Shown here: piece by piece, positions 55,545 to 64,000 of the stretch | Layout: each line of letters opens with the position of its first letter | Numbering within the stretch: position 1 is the first letter of the stretch | Assembly (NCBI RefSeq): GCF_900108305.1 | Contig: NZ_FNUX01000009.1 | Location: 47,190 to 111,189 of the forward strand | Reading direction: 5' to 3' | DNA: 64,000 nucleotides | From: Nitrosomonas ureae | GTDB taxonomy: Bacteria > Pseudomonadota > Gammaproteobacteria > Burkholderiales > Nitrosomonadaceae | Made by a program: the position numbers and the translations under genes | The notes under the pieces: generated by a model | Told to the model about the DNA's origin: nothing | The model's database searches: none | What the model saw: the letters and a program-made list of their open reading frames with translations, nothing else

Positions 55545-55784
55545 AAATTCTCCTTGGTTCTTCATTCTCAATCTATTCTGTGTATATTCTATTGAAATTA
55601 TAGGAAGTTCAGTCCGAATTCTAGCAAACGAATCAGAAGCGTTCTGTTCGCTATCACACGTAAGCTTCACTAGCGATTATCAGTCGAGTCTGTTCTCTTG
55701 GGGTTTTATGATCCAGTTTACCCAACTTTACTTATCTCCACCAGACGTGGCACTCTACACATTTGGTTCTTGGGGAGAAATGGG

Positions 55785-57533
55785 ATGTGTTGGTTGGGTA
55801 TAAAACCGCTATTTTTTTCTGTTCTATGTATCGGCAGCTTATTGGCTCATGCCAGTAATCCCATTATCACGCCCGAGGCCGCCAGCGGCTTTAGTGCGAT
55901 TAAATCGGCCAATTACAGCAAAGTGATGGCTGTCACAGCCAATCCGCATGCCAGCCGCGCCGCTGTCAAGATTTTACGCCAGGGCGGCTCCGCTGTTGAT
56001 GCAGCCATTGCCGCGCAATTGGTTCTTGGTCTTGTCGAACCTCAATCATCGGGAATTGGCGGTGGTGCATTTATGCTTCATTGGCAGGCAAGAAGCGGTG
56101 AACTGGTCGTCTGGGACGGCCGGGAGACGGCACCGGCGTCGGTATCAGAGACTTATTATATGAATACCGATGGCCAATCCATGGATTTTTTTAGTGCTGT
56201 TATTGGCGGTCACTCGGTTGGCGTGCCGGGCGTTTTGGCAATGCTGGAGGCCAGCCACAAGGAACATGGTAAGCTGCCATGGGCGAACTTATTTAAGCCT
56301 GCCATTATTCTAGCCGAACAGGGTTTCGCCATCTCTGAGCGATTGCACACTCTGCTAAGTAGCATGCCCAAGGTGGCTGTGAACCCACAGATTCGCGAGT
56401 ATTTTTTTAACCGCAGTGAAACAGGCTGGCAACCCAAAGCTAAGGGTAGTCTGCTGCAGAACCTTGCCTACGCGCAAACGCTGCGACGGCTTGCTGCTCT
56501 CGGTGTCACAGATTTTTATCAGGGCGAGTTGGCCAAGCAGATCGTCCAGGCAGTAAACAATGATCTCAATCGACCAGGCCGCCTCAGTCTTTCTGATATG
56601 AACGCGTATCAACCCAAAAAGCGCGAAGCCCTTTGCGGCCAGTTTCGAATATACCGGATTTGCGGCGTTCCTCCGCCATCTTCCGGCGGTACTACAGTAC
56701 TAGCGATTCTTAGTCTGTTGGAGGCTTACGAAATTCGTTATGGAGAGCACGCCGACTGGCAGCACGGCTTTATCGAGGCCTCCAAACTGGCATTTGCTGA
56801 TCGTAATGCTTATGTGGGAGATCCGGCTTTTGTCAGTGTGCCTACCCAAGGCATGATCGATCAGGATTATCTTCATCAGCGCGCGATGCTGATTCGCAAC
56901 AATTCTGTCCTTAGCAACGTAAGTGCTGGTTCGCCGCCAGGTGCCGAACCCCGTCTTAGCAGCAATTCCCCGGAGCTTCCTTCCACTACGCACCTGAGTA
57001 TTGTCGATATCGAAGGTAATGTAGTCAGTATGACCAGTAGTATTGAAACCGCTTTCGGTTCTCGAATCATGGTCGGTGGATTTTTGCTGAACAATCAACT
57101 TACTGATTTCTCCTTTATGCCAAAAACTGCCGATGGCGTGCCGGTCGCCAACCGCGTTCAATCGGGCAAGCGGCCGCGTTCATCAATGTCACCGACTGTC
57201 GTTTTTAAAGACGGCAGGGCTCTACTGGTGATTGGCAGCCCAGGTGGCACAAGGATAATCAACTACGTTGCCGGTAGCCTTTATCGCATTTTAGCCAGGC
57301 GATTACCTATAGCCGAGGCCATTGCCGATGGACATATTGTTGCCATGGGATATGGTGTGGAACTGGAAAGCGGCCGTGTTGATGAACCAACGCTAATACG
57401 ACTGCGCGAACGAGGCCACAATATTGTGCTAAGAGATCAAACCAGTGGCTTGCACGTAATTCGTATCGATGAAAAAGCCGGTCTTGAAGGCGGCGCGGAT
57501 CCTCGCCGCGAAGGTGAAATTAGCGGTTTCTGA
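55785..57533 (+). CDS. ggt: Gamma-glutamyltransferase
   Basis: 582 aa from ATG 55785 (GGGGAG upstream). Signal peptide, then GGSAVDAAIAAQLVLGLVEP and SSGIGGGAFML of the large subunit. Autocleavage is expected before the nucleophile Thr in PSTTHLSIVD, and SMSPTVVFKDGRALLVIGSP and GGTRI follow in the small subunit. It hydrolyses glutathione and other gamma-glutamyl compounds in the periplasm. It stands alone. Confidence 0.94.
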   Translation: MCWLGIKPLFFSVLCIGSLLAHASNPIITPEAASGFSAIKSANYSKVMAVTANPHASRAAVKILRQGGSAVDAAIAAQLVLGLVEPQSSGIGGGAFMLHWQARSGELVVWDGRETAPASVSETYYMNTDGQSMDFFSAVIGGHSVGVPGVLAMLEASHKEHGKLPWANLFKPAIILAEQGFAISERLHTLLSSMPKVAVNPQIREYFFNRSETGWQPKAKGSLLQNLAYAQTLRRLAALGVTDFYQGELAKQIVQAVNNDLNRPGRLSLSDMNAYQPKKREALCGQFRIYRICGVPPPSSGGTTVLAILSLLEAYEIRYGEHADWQHGFIEASKLAFADRNAYVGDPAFVSVPTQGMIDQDYLHQRAMLIRNNSVLSNVSAGSPPGAEPRLSSNSPELPSTTHLSIVDIEGNVVSMTSSIETAFGSRIMVGGFLLNNQLTDFSFMPKTADGVPVANRVQSGKRPRSSMSPTVVFKDGRALLVIGSPGGTRIINYVAGSLYRILARRLPIAEAIADGHIVAMGYGVELESGRVDEPTLIRLRERGHNIVLRDQTSGLHVIRIDEKAGLEGGADPRREGEISGF

Positions 57534-57834
57534 TTAGAATTTGTGTGACTCAGGTATGGATGCATGCCAGATATCAAAAAACCTATAGCGTGTTGCGTAT
57601 TGTTTGAATATCAAGTCCCTGATAGGATGATTGAGAAAATCAAGATGGCAACTAATAAGGCATTGATGTTAGAAACATGAGAAGTTTTCAACTGATCAAA
57701 AAGCTGGCACGAGCAAGCTCAATCCAAGCCACGCGAAGACGGCAAGTAGTCTGGGAATGCTAAAAAAGAATATCAATCGAGCTTGACGTCACTGCTCGGA
57801 TGTTATTCTTCACCTATCATCGGAGAAAATTGTT
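57534..57834. other. Intergenic stretch, no gene
   Basis: No frame, hairpin or repeat stands out; the promoter of the disulfide reductase is expected at its right end. Confidence 0.5.
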
Positions 57835-59247
57835 ATGAATGAAATACTGGATGTGATTATCGTGGGAGGGGGCAGCGCCGGCTTGTCCGCACTGCGGGAG
57901 GTACGAAAGCACACTGACCGTTTCGTGATTATCAATCACGGACCGTGGGGCACTATTTGTGCCCGGGTTGGCTGCATGCCATCTAAAGCACTGATCGAAG
58001 CAGCCAATGCCTTTCATCGCCGCAATACCTTTGAAGAGTTTGGCATTCGTGGTTCTGATCAGCTCACGCTTGATATTCCTGCTGCGCTGCAGCGAGTGCG
58101 GCAATTGCGCGATGATTTTGTTTCCAGCACGGTCAAAACAACAGAAGAATTGGGTGAACGTGCCATTTCCGGACGCGCGCGGCTCCTTGCTCCGGATAGG
58201 TTGGAAGTTAATGGTAAAGAGTTACGTGCGCACAAAATTATTATCGCCACCGGATCGCGTCCGATTATACCCGCATCGTGGAATTCATTAAGCGATCGAC
58301 TGCTCACAACCGATATTTTGTTTGAACAAAAAACTCTGCCCGCTCATATGGCGGTGATAGGAATGGGCTTTATTGGTGTCGAGATGGCACAGGCACTCTC
58401 CCGGTTTGGTATTAAGATAACGGCATTTGGCGGAAATCAATTCGCTGGGCTGACAGACCCTCAAGTAATTGCAACAGCGACAGAACTGTTAGGAAAAGAA
58501 TTTCCTCTGCATCTGGGAAAGAAAGCTGACCTGAACCTCGTACATGAAGGCATACAAGTACGTGCGGGAAGTGTGGAAATAGTGGTTGATCGCGTTTTTG
58601 CTGCTTTAGGGCGCCGCCCCAACATCGACCATCTGGGATTAGAAACACTCGGCGTATCACTCGATCAACACGGCATGCCGCCGGTAAACCCAAATACCAT
58701 GCAGATAGCGGATCTGCCGGTATTTATGGCTGGCGACGCTAATGACCAAGTGCCACTGCTACATGAAGCTGCTGATGAAGGATACATTGCCGGGATCAAT
58801 GCCATGCGCTCCGATCCGCTTTGTTTTACACGCCGAACACCTCTGACCATCATTTTTACTGACCCGAACATAGCAATCGTGGGCAGCCGCTTTCAAACCC
58901 TCGATCCTGCCAAAACCTTAGTTGGGGAAGTTCATTTTGACCGGCAAGGACGCGCGCGCGTTAGCCAGCGGAACAAAGGTATTCAGCGTCTTTATGCCAA
59001 TGCGGAAAGTGGTCGACTATTAGGTGCAGAAATGTGCGCACCCGCTGGCGACCATATGGCACATCTACTGGCATTGGCTATCGATCGCTCACTCACGGTA
59101 CAGCAGCTATTGCGCCTGCCATTTTATCATCCAGTTCTGGAGGAAGGCATGCGCACGGCACTACGTGCTCTGGCAGCACAACTTCCTGTTGTGAATGAAT
59201 TCGATCTGTCCATGTGTGGCACCTTTAATACGGAAGCTCTGGATTGA
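57835..59247 (+). CDS. Dihydrolipoamide dehydrogenase-like flavin disulfide reductase
   Basis: 470 aa. FAD site VIIVGGGSAGLSALREV, redox cysteines C42 and C47 in the pattern C-A-R-V-G-C-M-P-S-K, NAD(P) site VIGMGFIGVEMAQALSRFGI, second FAD motif VFMAGDAND, and a C-terminal dimer domain with the active HP pair (FYHPVLEEGMRTAL). It belongs to the Lpd/MerA family, but the first cysteine motif differs from the usual GTCLNxGC and no E1/E2 genes are near. The disulfide substrate is therefore open. Confidence 0.85.
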   Translation: MNEILDVIIVGGGSAGLSALREVRKHTDRFVIINHGPWGTICARVGCMPSKALIEAANAFHRRNTFEEFGIRGSDQLTLDIPAALQRVRQLRDDFVSSTVKTTEELGERAISGRARLLAPDRLEVNGKELRAHKIIIATGSRPIIPASWNSLSDRLLTTDILFEQKTLPAHMAVIGMGFIGVEMAQALSRFGIKITAFGGNQFAGLTDPQVIATATELLGKEFPLHLGKKADLNLVHEGIQVRAGSVEIVVDRVFAALGRRPNIDHLGLETLGVSLDQHGMPPVNPNTMQIADLPVFMAGDANDQVPLLHEAADEGYIAGINAMRSDPLCFTRRTPLTIIFTDPNIAIVGSRFQTLDPAKTLVGEVHFDRQGRARVSQRNKGIQRLYANAESGRLLGAEMCAPAGDHMAHLLALAIDRSLTVQQLLRLPFYHPVLEEGMRTALRALAAQLPVVNEFDLSMCGTFNTEALD

Positions 59248-59382
59248 TATATCTTGCTAGAAATGCGGCATTTTGGCCTGGTATCAGAGAAATGCCTGTG
59301 ATTTTTGACTTCATTCTCAATCTTTGCTACTTTTCAGCGCAACGCAAGTCAGGGATATTCTATTTGAACCAAGAGGTATGAG

Positions 59383-60975
59383 ATGCATGAAGAAACAGTG
59401 ATGCATGATTTAAAAGCCAAAGGCTTAAAAAAGGGATCCGTATCCAGATGGGCCGCAGTGACAATTGGTCTCGCAGCAACCGCCCCGGCCTATTCTTTGA
59501 CTGGAGCTCTTGGCTATGGTGCGGCTGGAAGCGGCTATCAATTACCAATTGTATTCATACTTTCAGTAATTCCAATGTTCTTCGTTGCTTTGTCTTACAA
59601 ACACTTAACCACTTCTGCCCCGGATGCCGGCACTATTTTCACCTGGGGCACAAAAGCTATAGGGCCAAAGTTTGGTTGGTTTGGAGGCTGGGCACTTCTA
59701 CTAGCAAGTGTTTTGGCAGGTGTTGCCGCTACTCAGATTATGGTAAATGCGGCGGCTGTTATTTTTCACCTGACTAATATTCCAAAATGGTTTCATATTG
59801 GAGTATCGGGCCTTTTCATCTTCAGTACAACCTATCTCACCGCGCTTGGTGCTAAAGAATCTTCGCGCACCACTATGATTCTGACAACTGCTCAATACAG
59901 CATCCTTATCGCGCTTGCCGCATTTTTATTATTACGGGTCATGCAAGGAGGTGCTGTCAGTACCGCCGAAACATTCTCGCTTGAGTGGTTTAATCCATTT
60001 GCAATCAACTCATTTACCGCTTTTCTGGACGGCTTTCTTATTGCACTCTTCATATTCTGGGGATTTGATGCATCTTTGGCAATGTCGGAAGAAATAGAAG
60101 GTAGTGCTGAGCAAGCTGGGAGGAGCGGTATTATTTCAATGACCATTACAGTTATCACTTATGTTGTTTTTTCCACCACTGCATTGGCATATGCCGGTAT
60201 AGATTCCCATCATCAATCAAGCTTGACGTTTAAGGATAATATTGACTCCAGCCTAACTGTTCTTGCCACTGATATCATCGGCACCAAGGGAGCGTTGATT
60301 GCCGCATTGATTGTCGGGGTTTCTGCTTTCTCCGCTACAATATCTACGATTATGCCTGCTGCGCGTGCTGCCCTGGCAATGGCGACATATCGAGCAATTC
60401 CACAAAGATTCTCTTCGGTTAATGAAGCAACACAAACTCCAAAATTTGCCACTTGGACTATCGGCTTAATGACACTGATCATCTACAGTACGCTTAGTTT
60501 AATTAGTGAATCAATCGTTGAAGATACGATTCATAGTGTCAGTATTGCGATCTGCACTTACTACTCTGTTGCAGCATTATCTTGTGCGTTATATTTCCAT
60601 CGCACGGCCCTTAATCACTGGCGCACAGCTGTGTCTCAGGTATTGCTGCCCACTATGGCTGCCGTTGTGCTGATTGCTGTAGGAATTCTTCAAGTTTGGA
60701 ATATGATGGATCCGAATTATGGGTCAAGCGGATCAGTTGCTGGCATTGGCGCGGTTTTTCTAATCGGGGTTGTCGCGTTGTTTTTAGGAATTCCTTTGAT
60801 GATGTGGTGTTATTTTCGGGATCCTAGATTCTTTCATGGTGAAACATTACCACTTGAAAGAGCTCATATAGTATCCGACAGCAATAATCGCAATACAAAC
60901 TATACCGCTACCCGTTGGCATATCAGCGATAGCAGTTTATCGCGTCCAACCGAACAGGATGAGAAAAATCCATAA
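59383..60975 (+). CDS. APC-family amino acid/polyamine permease
   Basis: 530 aa behind GAGGT, about twelve membrane segments. The N-terminal part (GSVSRWAAVTIGLAATAPAY, followed by LTGALGYGAAG) and FWGFDASLAMSEEIEGSAEQ are typical of the APC superfamily. It imports amino acids or amines; the substrate cannot be read from sequence. The tail after the last helix is hydrophilic (about 50 residues). Confidence 0.88.
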   Translation: MHEETVMHDLKAKGLKKGSVSRWAAVTIGLAATAPAYSLTGALGYGAAGSGYQLPIVFILSVIPMFFVALSYKHLTTSAPDAGTIFTWGTKAIGPKFGWFGGWALLLASVLAGVAATQIMVNAAAVIFHLTNIPKWFHIGVSGLFIFSTTYLTALGAKESSRTTMILTTAQYSILIALAAFLLLRVMQGGAVSTAETFSLEWFNPFAINSFTAFLDGFLIALFIFWGFDASLAMSEEIEGSAEQAGRSGIISMTITVITYVVFSTTALAYAGIDSHHQSSLTFKDNIDSSLTVLATDIIGTKGALIAALIVGVSAFSATISTIMPAARAALAMATYRAIPQRFSSVNEATQTPKFATWTIGLMTLIIYSTLSLISESIVEDTIHSVSIAICTYYSVAALSCALYFHRTALNHWRTAVSQVLLPTMAAVVLIAVGILQVWNMMDPNYGSSGSVAGIGAVFLIGVVALFLGIPLMMWCYFRDPRFFHGETLPLERAHIVSDSNNRNTNYTATRWHISDSSLSRPTEQDEKNP

Positions 60976-61042
60976 AGCATCCTATCATTGCAACTTGATG
61001 ATTGACTCCAGCAAATGATACTGCAACGTACAATACGAATAG

Positions 61043-61429
61043 TCATTTTTCTAGATTGATATTTCTCTCTAATGGAAACCCCGCATCACGCAATGCTTTG
61101 ATTCCACCAACTAACGACAATACACTTTTATAACCCATTAACTGCAGCGTATCGGCTACCAGAGCTGATCGATAGCCTCCACCGCAATACAATATGATCG
61201 GTGTATTCTTATCAGGTATGGCTGTTTCAATGTCACGCTCGATAATACCTTTACCAAGATGGCGGGCACCTGCAGCATGATTTGTCAGAAATTCATGATC
61301 TTCCCGCACATCAATAAAATGAAATTGTATTCCTTCTGTCAGCTTAGCTTGCACATCTTCTACTGTACATTCCTTTATGCGTTTTCTTGCTTCCTCTACT
61401 AATTTCATAAACCCAGAATTATGCTGCAT
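61043..61429 (-). CDS. Single-domain rhodanese
   Basis: 128 aa. The family marks are FHFIDVREDHEF, AARH-type loop AAGARHLGKGIIE and the active loop with Cys in YCGGGYRSALVADTLQLMGY. It transfers sulfane sulfur or acts as a sulfur carrier. It lies behind the amo operon, in the same direction, but the strong terminator between them should separate the transcripts. Confidence 0.9.
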   Translation of the reverse strand: MQHNSGFMKLVEEARKRIKECTVEDVQAKLTEGIQFHFIDVREDHEFLTNHAAGARHLGKGIIERDIETAIPDKNTPIILYCGGGYRSALVADTLQLMGYKSVLSLVGGIKALRDAGFPLERNINLEK

Positions 61430-61576
61430 TATTTTCTCTTACATATTTATTCAAAAACTGGTAGCGTCTATCACAATCAAGAAAATGTAACAAAGAGCTC
61501 CTACTCTATATTTTTTAGGCCATTTTTAGTAGCCCACCCTATTTACCACTTATTTATCAAAACAGAAATACAGCAA

Positions 61577-61623
61577 TAAAAAAAACCGGTACACCGGCTG
61601 TCTTCCGACAGTGGTGTACCGGT
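61577..61623 (-). terminator. Terminator of the amo operon
   Basis: On the minus strand ACCGGTACACCACTGTC pairs with GACAGCCGGTGTACCGGT around a 4-nt loop, giving a long stem with one small bulge. Eight T follow. It is 22 bp after the amoB stop codon. Confidence 0.92.
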
Positions 61624-61644
61624 GTATTTTGATGCTATACCAGC

Positions 61645-62907
61645 TTATAGCTTGGTAAAGACTGGAATTACCGCACCAGCAATACTGTTAATGTAACGAT
61701 TGCCGTCATCATCCCATGTCATCAGTAAACCACCAAAGCGGCTTTCCGGATCACCCAACAGAGCCATCAAACGTTGTACTTCCCACAACGCATCTTTGGC
61801 TTCCATCTTAACTTCCCGGGTTTCTCCAGGTTCAATCCCTCTGTCGTCATCCATTGTCAAACCAGTAGCTACCAGTTCTTTTGGATAATCCGGATCCAGA
61901 TGCTTCTGGCCCAGTGGGTTTACAAAACGCACACCCGCTGTCGTGAACTCTCCGATGTTAACCGCTGAGTCTCCGTTATTAGTGATTTCCATCGTCACGC
62001 GTAATGCACGTCCAGGAACATCATAGTTAGCATGAGTTACCTTGATCGCTACCGGATTCGGTGCAATCGGCATCGGCTCTACTTTGGATTCACCCGCTTG
62101 GATCGGTATGGTATAAGGGTGTACGGTTTCAGTGTAACGATAGCCTCCCCATACCAGCGCACAGGTCAATATCGCCATTGCCATACCAAATTTCCTGTCC
62201 GTCGGTGATGTCAGTAGTTCGTCACCATATGCCAGCAATACGCGACTACGTGGCAAAAACATCGGTTTCGCTACAAAATAACCAATCCAGAAAACCCCCA
62301 GACCTGTCCATAAAATATGCCAGAATATACCGTTGCTGAAGTTAAACGTCTCCAGATCAATCGTTTTTCCTGTCAGTGTGGTTACAGGGTTGGTAAAGTC
62401 ATCCCAGCTACCTGAAATGTTCATCCACGCCGCTGGTCCTGCAATAGGGCCCGCATCTTTTACGTTAACCATCGCATGCATGTGATGGCGGCCTGGAATA
62501 CGCGCTTTCAGCTTAACTTCAAACTCATAGTCACGACCAATGATCAATGGTCCTGATATGAATGTCGGTTCGCCATTCAGCTTGGTGCTCAGACGTACAA
62601 ACACCGGGCTTGGGCTACCTACGTTAAAGAATGCACGGTCAGGTTTACCTACCGCACGTGGCCAATCTTCTGCCAAGTGAAATTTCCCTGTCATGGTCGC
62701 TATGTCATTTACCTTGGTGACTTTCGGTTGCCATTTCAGGTCATACCATTGAATACTACGCATACGGAGAAATGGTTCCTGTGAACGTTCACCGTGTGCC
62801 GCCGCCGTCTTAACATCTACCGTCAGCGTCAGCGCCAGTGAGGCCGCCCCTATCGCCGCTCCATACAGGCCTAATACGCCCAGTTTAAAAATGCTTTTTA
62901 TATTCAT
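61645..62907 (-). CDS. amoB: Ammonia monooxygenase subunit B
   Basis: 420 aa, the usual AmoB length. Signal peptide ending AAA-HGE, so that the mature N-terminal His can bind copper as in the methane monooxygenase relative. The cupredoxin-like domains flank two membrane helices ([20 protein letters not shown] and the one at [15 protein letters not shown]). PmoB-type His pair in the second domain region: HHMHAMVNV. It carries copper sites of the enzyme that oxidises ammonia to hydroxylamine. Its start overlaps the amoA stop by one base. Confidence 0.97.
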   Translation of the reverse strand: MNIKSIFKLGVLGLYGAAIGAASLALTLTVDVKTAAAHGERSQEPFLRMRSIQWYDLKWQPKVTKVNDIATMTGKFHLAEDWPRAVGKPDRAFFNVGSPSPVFVRLSTKLNGEPTFISGPLIIGRDYEFEVKLKARIPGRHHMHAMVNVKDAGPIAGPAAWMNISGSWDDFTNPVTTLTGKTIDLETFNFSNGIFWHILWTGLGVFWIGYFVAKPMFLPRSRVLLAYGDELLTSPTDRKFGMAMAILTCALVWGGYRYTETVHPYTIPIQAGESKVEPMPIAPNPVAIKVTHANYDVPGRALRVTMEITNNGDSAVNIGEFTTAGVRFVNPLGQKHLDPDYPKELVATGLTMDDDRGIEPGETREVKMEAKDALWEVQRLMALLGDPESRFGGLLMTWDDDGNRYINSIAGAVIPVFTKL

Positions 62908-63731
62908 TATTTAATCCCCTGTGCAAAGCCTTTTTCACCAAATGCCGTTACGTCGTGCTTCATCGAAATACGTCCTCTTTCTCCTTTAACATAGAAGAAA
63001 GCGGTACAGTATAGTTTGCCAAAGTACCACCATACGCAGAACATCAGCATGGATACAAAGGCCGAGAAGAATGCAGCAATCACCGTGGTGTGGCCACCAA
63101 AGGTACGCAGCGATCCTTGCTCAATCAGGCGAACATATTCCGGTGTACCTGTACGTACATACAGGAAACCTGTGTAGTCAGCTACTGACAGCAACACGCC
63201 TTCTACAACCAGCGGCAAGTGAGTCGGGCCAAAAATAGGCCAGTTTCCTGGATAGAAAAATAATCCCCAGAATCCACCACCTAACAGTGCGGTTATCAGC
63301 CAGTTACCCGTCAATAACATAATTGTGTCCAGCATCAGCGCACCAGGAATCATGGTTGATGGCAGTACAAAGTTGATCGGATAATGTGACCACCAGTAAA
63401 ATCCCCAGTAGCGGGTCAGCCATTCACCTACTAACAGGCATACGATACATAGTGTCGCGCCAAATGGCAGACGATAGTTTACCCACAGGTAATACATCAG
63501 TGCCGCACAGTACATGATACCTACAATCGGTGTTACTACAGGCCACCATTGACGGTCTTTCCAGTCAAGCCAGAAATCCCAGTCCCCTGCCAGCAACATG
63601 AAATGCATGTGAAACGTTCCTACCAGAAGAATACAGAGAATTGGAAAATAAACCGCATCTATATATCTGGACATCTTGACCGCTTCCGGCGGCATCTTTG
63701 CTGCCGCTATAATTTCGTCTGTTCTACTCAC
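62907..63731 (-). CDS. amoA: Ammonia monooxygenase subunit A
   Basis: 274 aa from a GTG at 63731, behind GGGAG; a longer frame to 63773 has no family support. Six or so membrane helices with the well-known segments [36 protein letters not shown] and [20 protein letters not shown]. It is a membrane subunit of ammonia monooxygenase. The N-terminus [20 protein letters not shown] is the form found in Nitrosospira and the N. oligotropha/ureae group rather than in N. europaea, by memory. Confidence 0.97.
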   Translation of the reverse strand: MSRTDEIIAAAKMPPEAVKMSRYIDAVYFPILCILLVGTFHMHFMLLAGDWDFWLDWKDRQWWPVVTPIVGIMYCAALMYYLWVNYRLPFGATLCIVCLLVGEWLTRYWGFYWWSHYPINFVLPSTMIPGALMLDTIMLLTGNWLITALLGGGFWGLFFYPGNWPIFGPTHLPLVVEGVLLSVADYTGFLYVRTGTPEYVRLIEQGSLRTFGGHTTVIAAFFSAFVSMLMFCVWWYFGKLYCTAFFYVKGERGRISMKHDVTAFGEKGFAQGIK

Positions 63732-63853
63732 TAGACTCTCCCTTCTTTCGTGTGATATTAAATATGAAAACATGACGATACTTCCCTTACTTCTCTTTAT
63801 CGTCAGCCTATAGGCTCATTCTCATTTGTACAAATAACTTAGTCGTGATATTC

Positions 63854-63892
63854 CTTACCTTCCCCGCCATTTTCCTGACAAAAGAAGGTAAG
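63854..63892 (-). promoter_or_regulatory. Hairpin between amoC and amoA
   Basis: CTTACCTTC and GAAGGTAAG form a perfect 9-bp inverted repeat around 21 nt, 12 bp after the amoC stop. Such a structure may process or stabilise the amoC message. There is no clear T-run. Confidence 0.55.
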
Positions 63893-63903
63893 TTACATCC
63901 ACA

Positions 63904-64000
63904 TTAAGGAACGATGCGATTGTTCAGAATTTCTCTGCTTGCGTTGTTCCAGGTTACATCAGTCAGGTTAGAGTAACGGGTGATAATCTGTGCTGCTATA
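63904..64000 (-). CDS. amoC: Ammonia monooxygenase subunit C, 3' end only
   Basis: The last 31 codons read [20 protein letters not shown] then [11 protein letters not shown] and stop, matching the AmoC C-terminus. The rest lies beyond the right edge. The order amoC-amoA-amoB and the 172-bp gap to amoA are as usual. Confidence 0.93.
   Translation of the reverse strand, partial: IAAQIITRYSNLTDVTWNNASREILNNRIVP

Overview
This window comes from the chromosome of an ammonia-oxidising betaproteobacterium. The decisive evidence is at the right end: the amoCAB operon (3' end of amoC, all of amoA and amoB) read on the minus strand. The AmoA protein looks closest to the Nitrosomonas oligotropha/ureae and Nitrosospira type (274 aa, N-terminus [16 protein letters not shown]); the lineage is an inference from memory, not a search. 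Moderate GC, two PEP-CTERM proteins, an alpha-carbonic anhydrase and many toxin-antitoxin (TA) modules fit that group.

Layout. 1-1.9 kb: partial helix-hairpin-helix protein, HNH nuclease, small membrane protein. 0.9-16.8 kb: an accessory region built on one repeated theme. It holds four large minus-strand genes (A-D) for FG-GAP beta-propeller proteins with RTX-type C-termini, presumably type I secreted, plus the decayed head of a fifth. Each head carries the same upstream cassette: Shine-Dalgarno, 1 to 6 copies of a 17-bp repeat, then a 23-bp palindrome. TA modules or fragments lie between the copies (DUF433/DUF5615, ParD-like/zeta, VapBC, zeta remnants). Copies A and C are broken by short duplications whose removal restores the frame exactly; B and D are intact with seven blades. 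Two secreted proteins of unknown function and a small LuxR-type HTH protein lie between C and D.

16.7-31.3 kb: mostly housekeeping. fadD-like and fadE-like genes; a small secreted protein plus periplasmic alpha-carbonic anhydrase preceded by an array of 11-bp phased repeats; an MFS exporter; a lipoprotein; an OmpA-like protein overlapping an ExeA-like ATPase; a YheT hydrolase; and trhP (yegQ). 31.3-42.7 kb: dnaE; a tRNA cluster (Gly-Cys-Leu) with a clear sigma70 promoter; a His-rich exported protein, a PepSY protein and a two-component system in a row; two PEP-CTERM proteins; a GDT1-type transporter; a zinc alcohol dehydrogenase. 42.7-44.9 kb: a small degraded island with an IS3 orfA remnant, a broken tyrosine recombinase, HigBA, a membrane coiled-coil protein and a tRNA-like fragment.

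45.5-64 kb: an RTX metalloprotease (M10), thiS-thiG-trmB, a DevBCA-like ABC exporter, a D,D-carboxypeptidase with SPOR domain, a methyltransferase pseudogene, DUF1207 and BON envelope proteins, gamma-glutamyltransferase, a flavin disulfide reductase, an APC permease, a rhodanese, and the amo operon with a strong terminator.

The most unusual structure is the FG-GAP/TA array at 0.9-16.8 kb: a multicopy secreted beta-propeller family with a shared palindrome, a variable-number repeat between palindrome and ribosome site, and two copies switched off by small duplications. This resembles a contingency or phase-variable surface system, but that reading is an inference.
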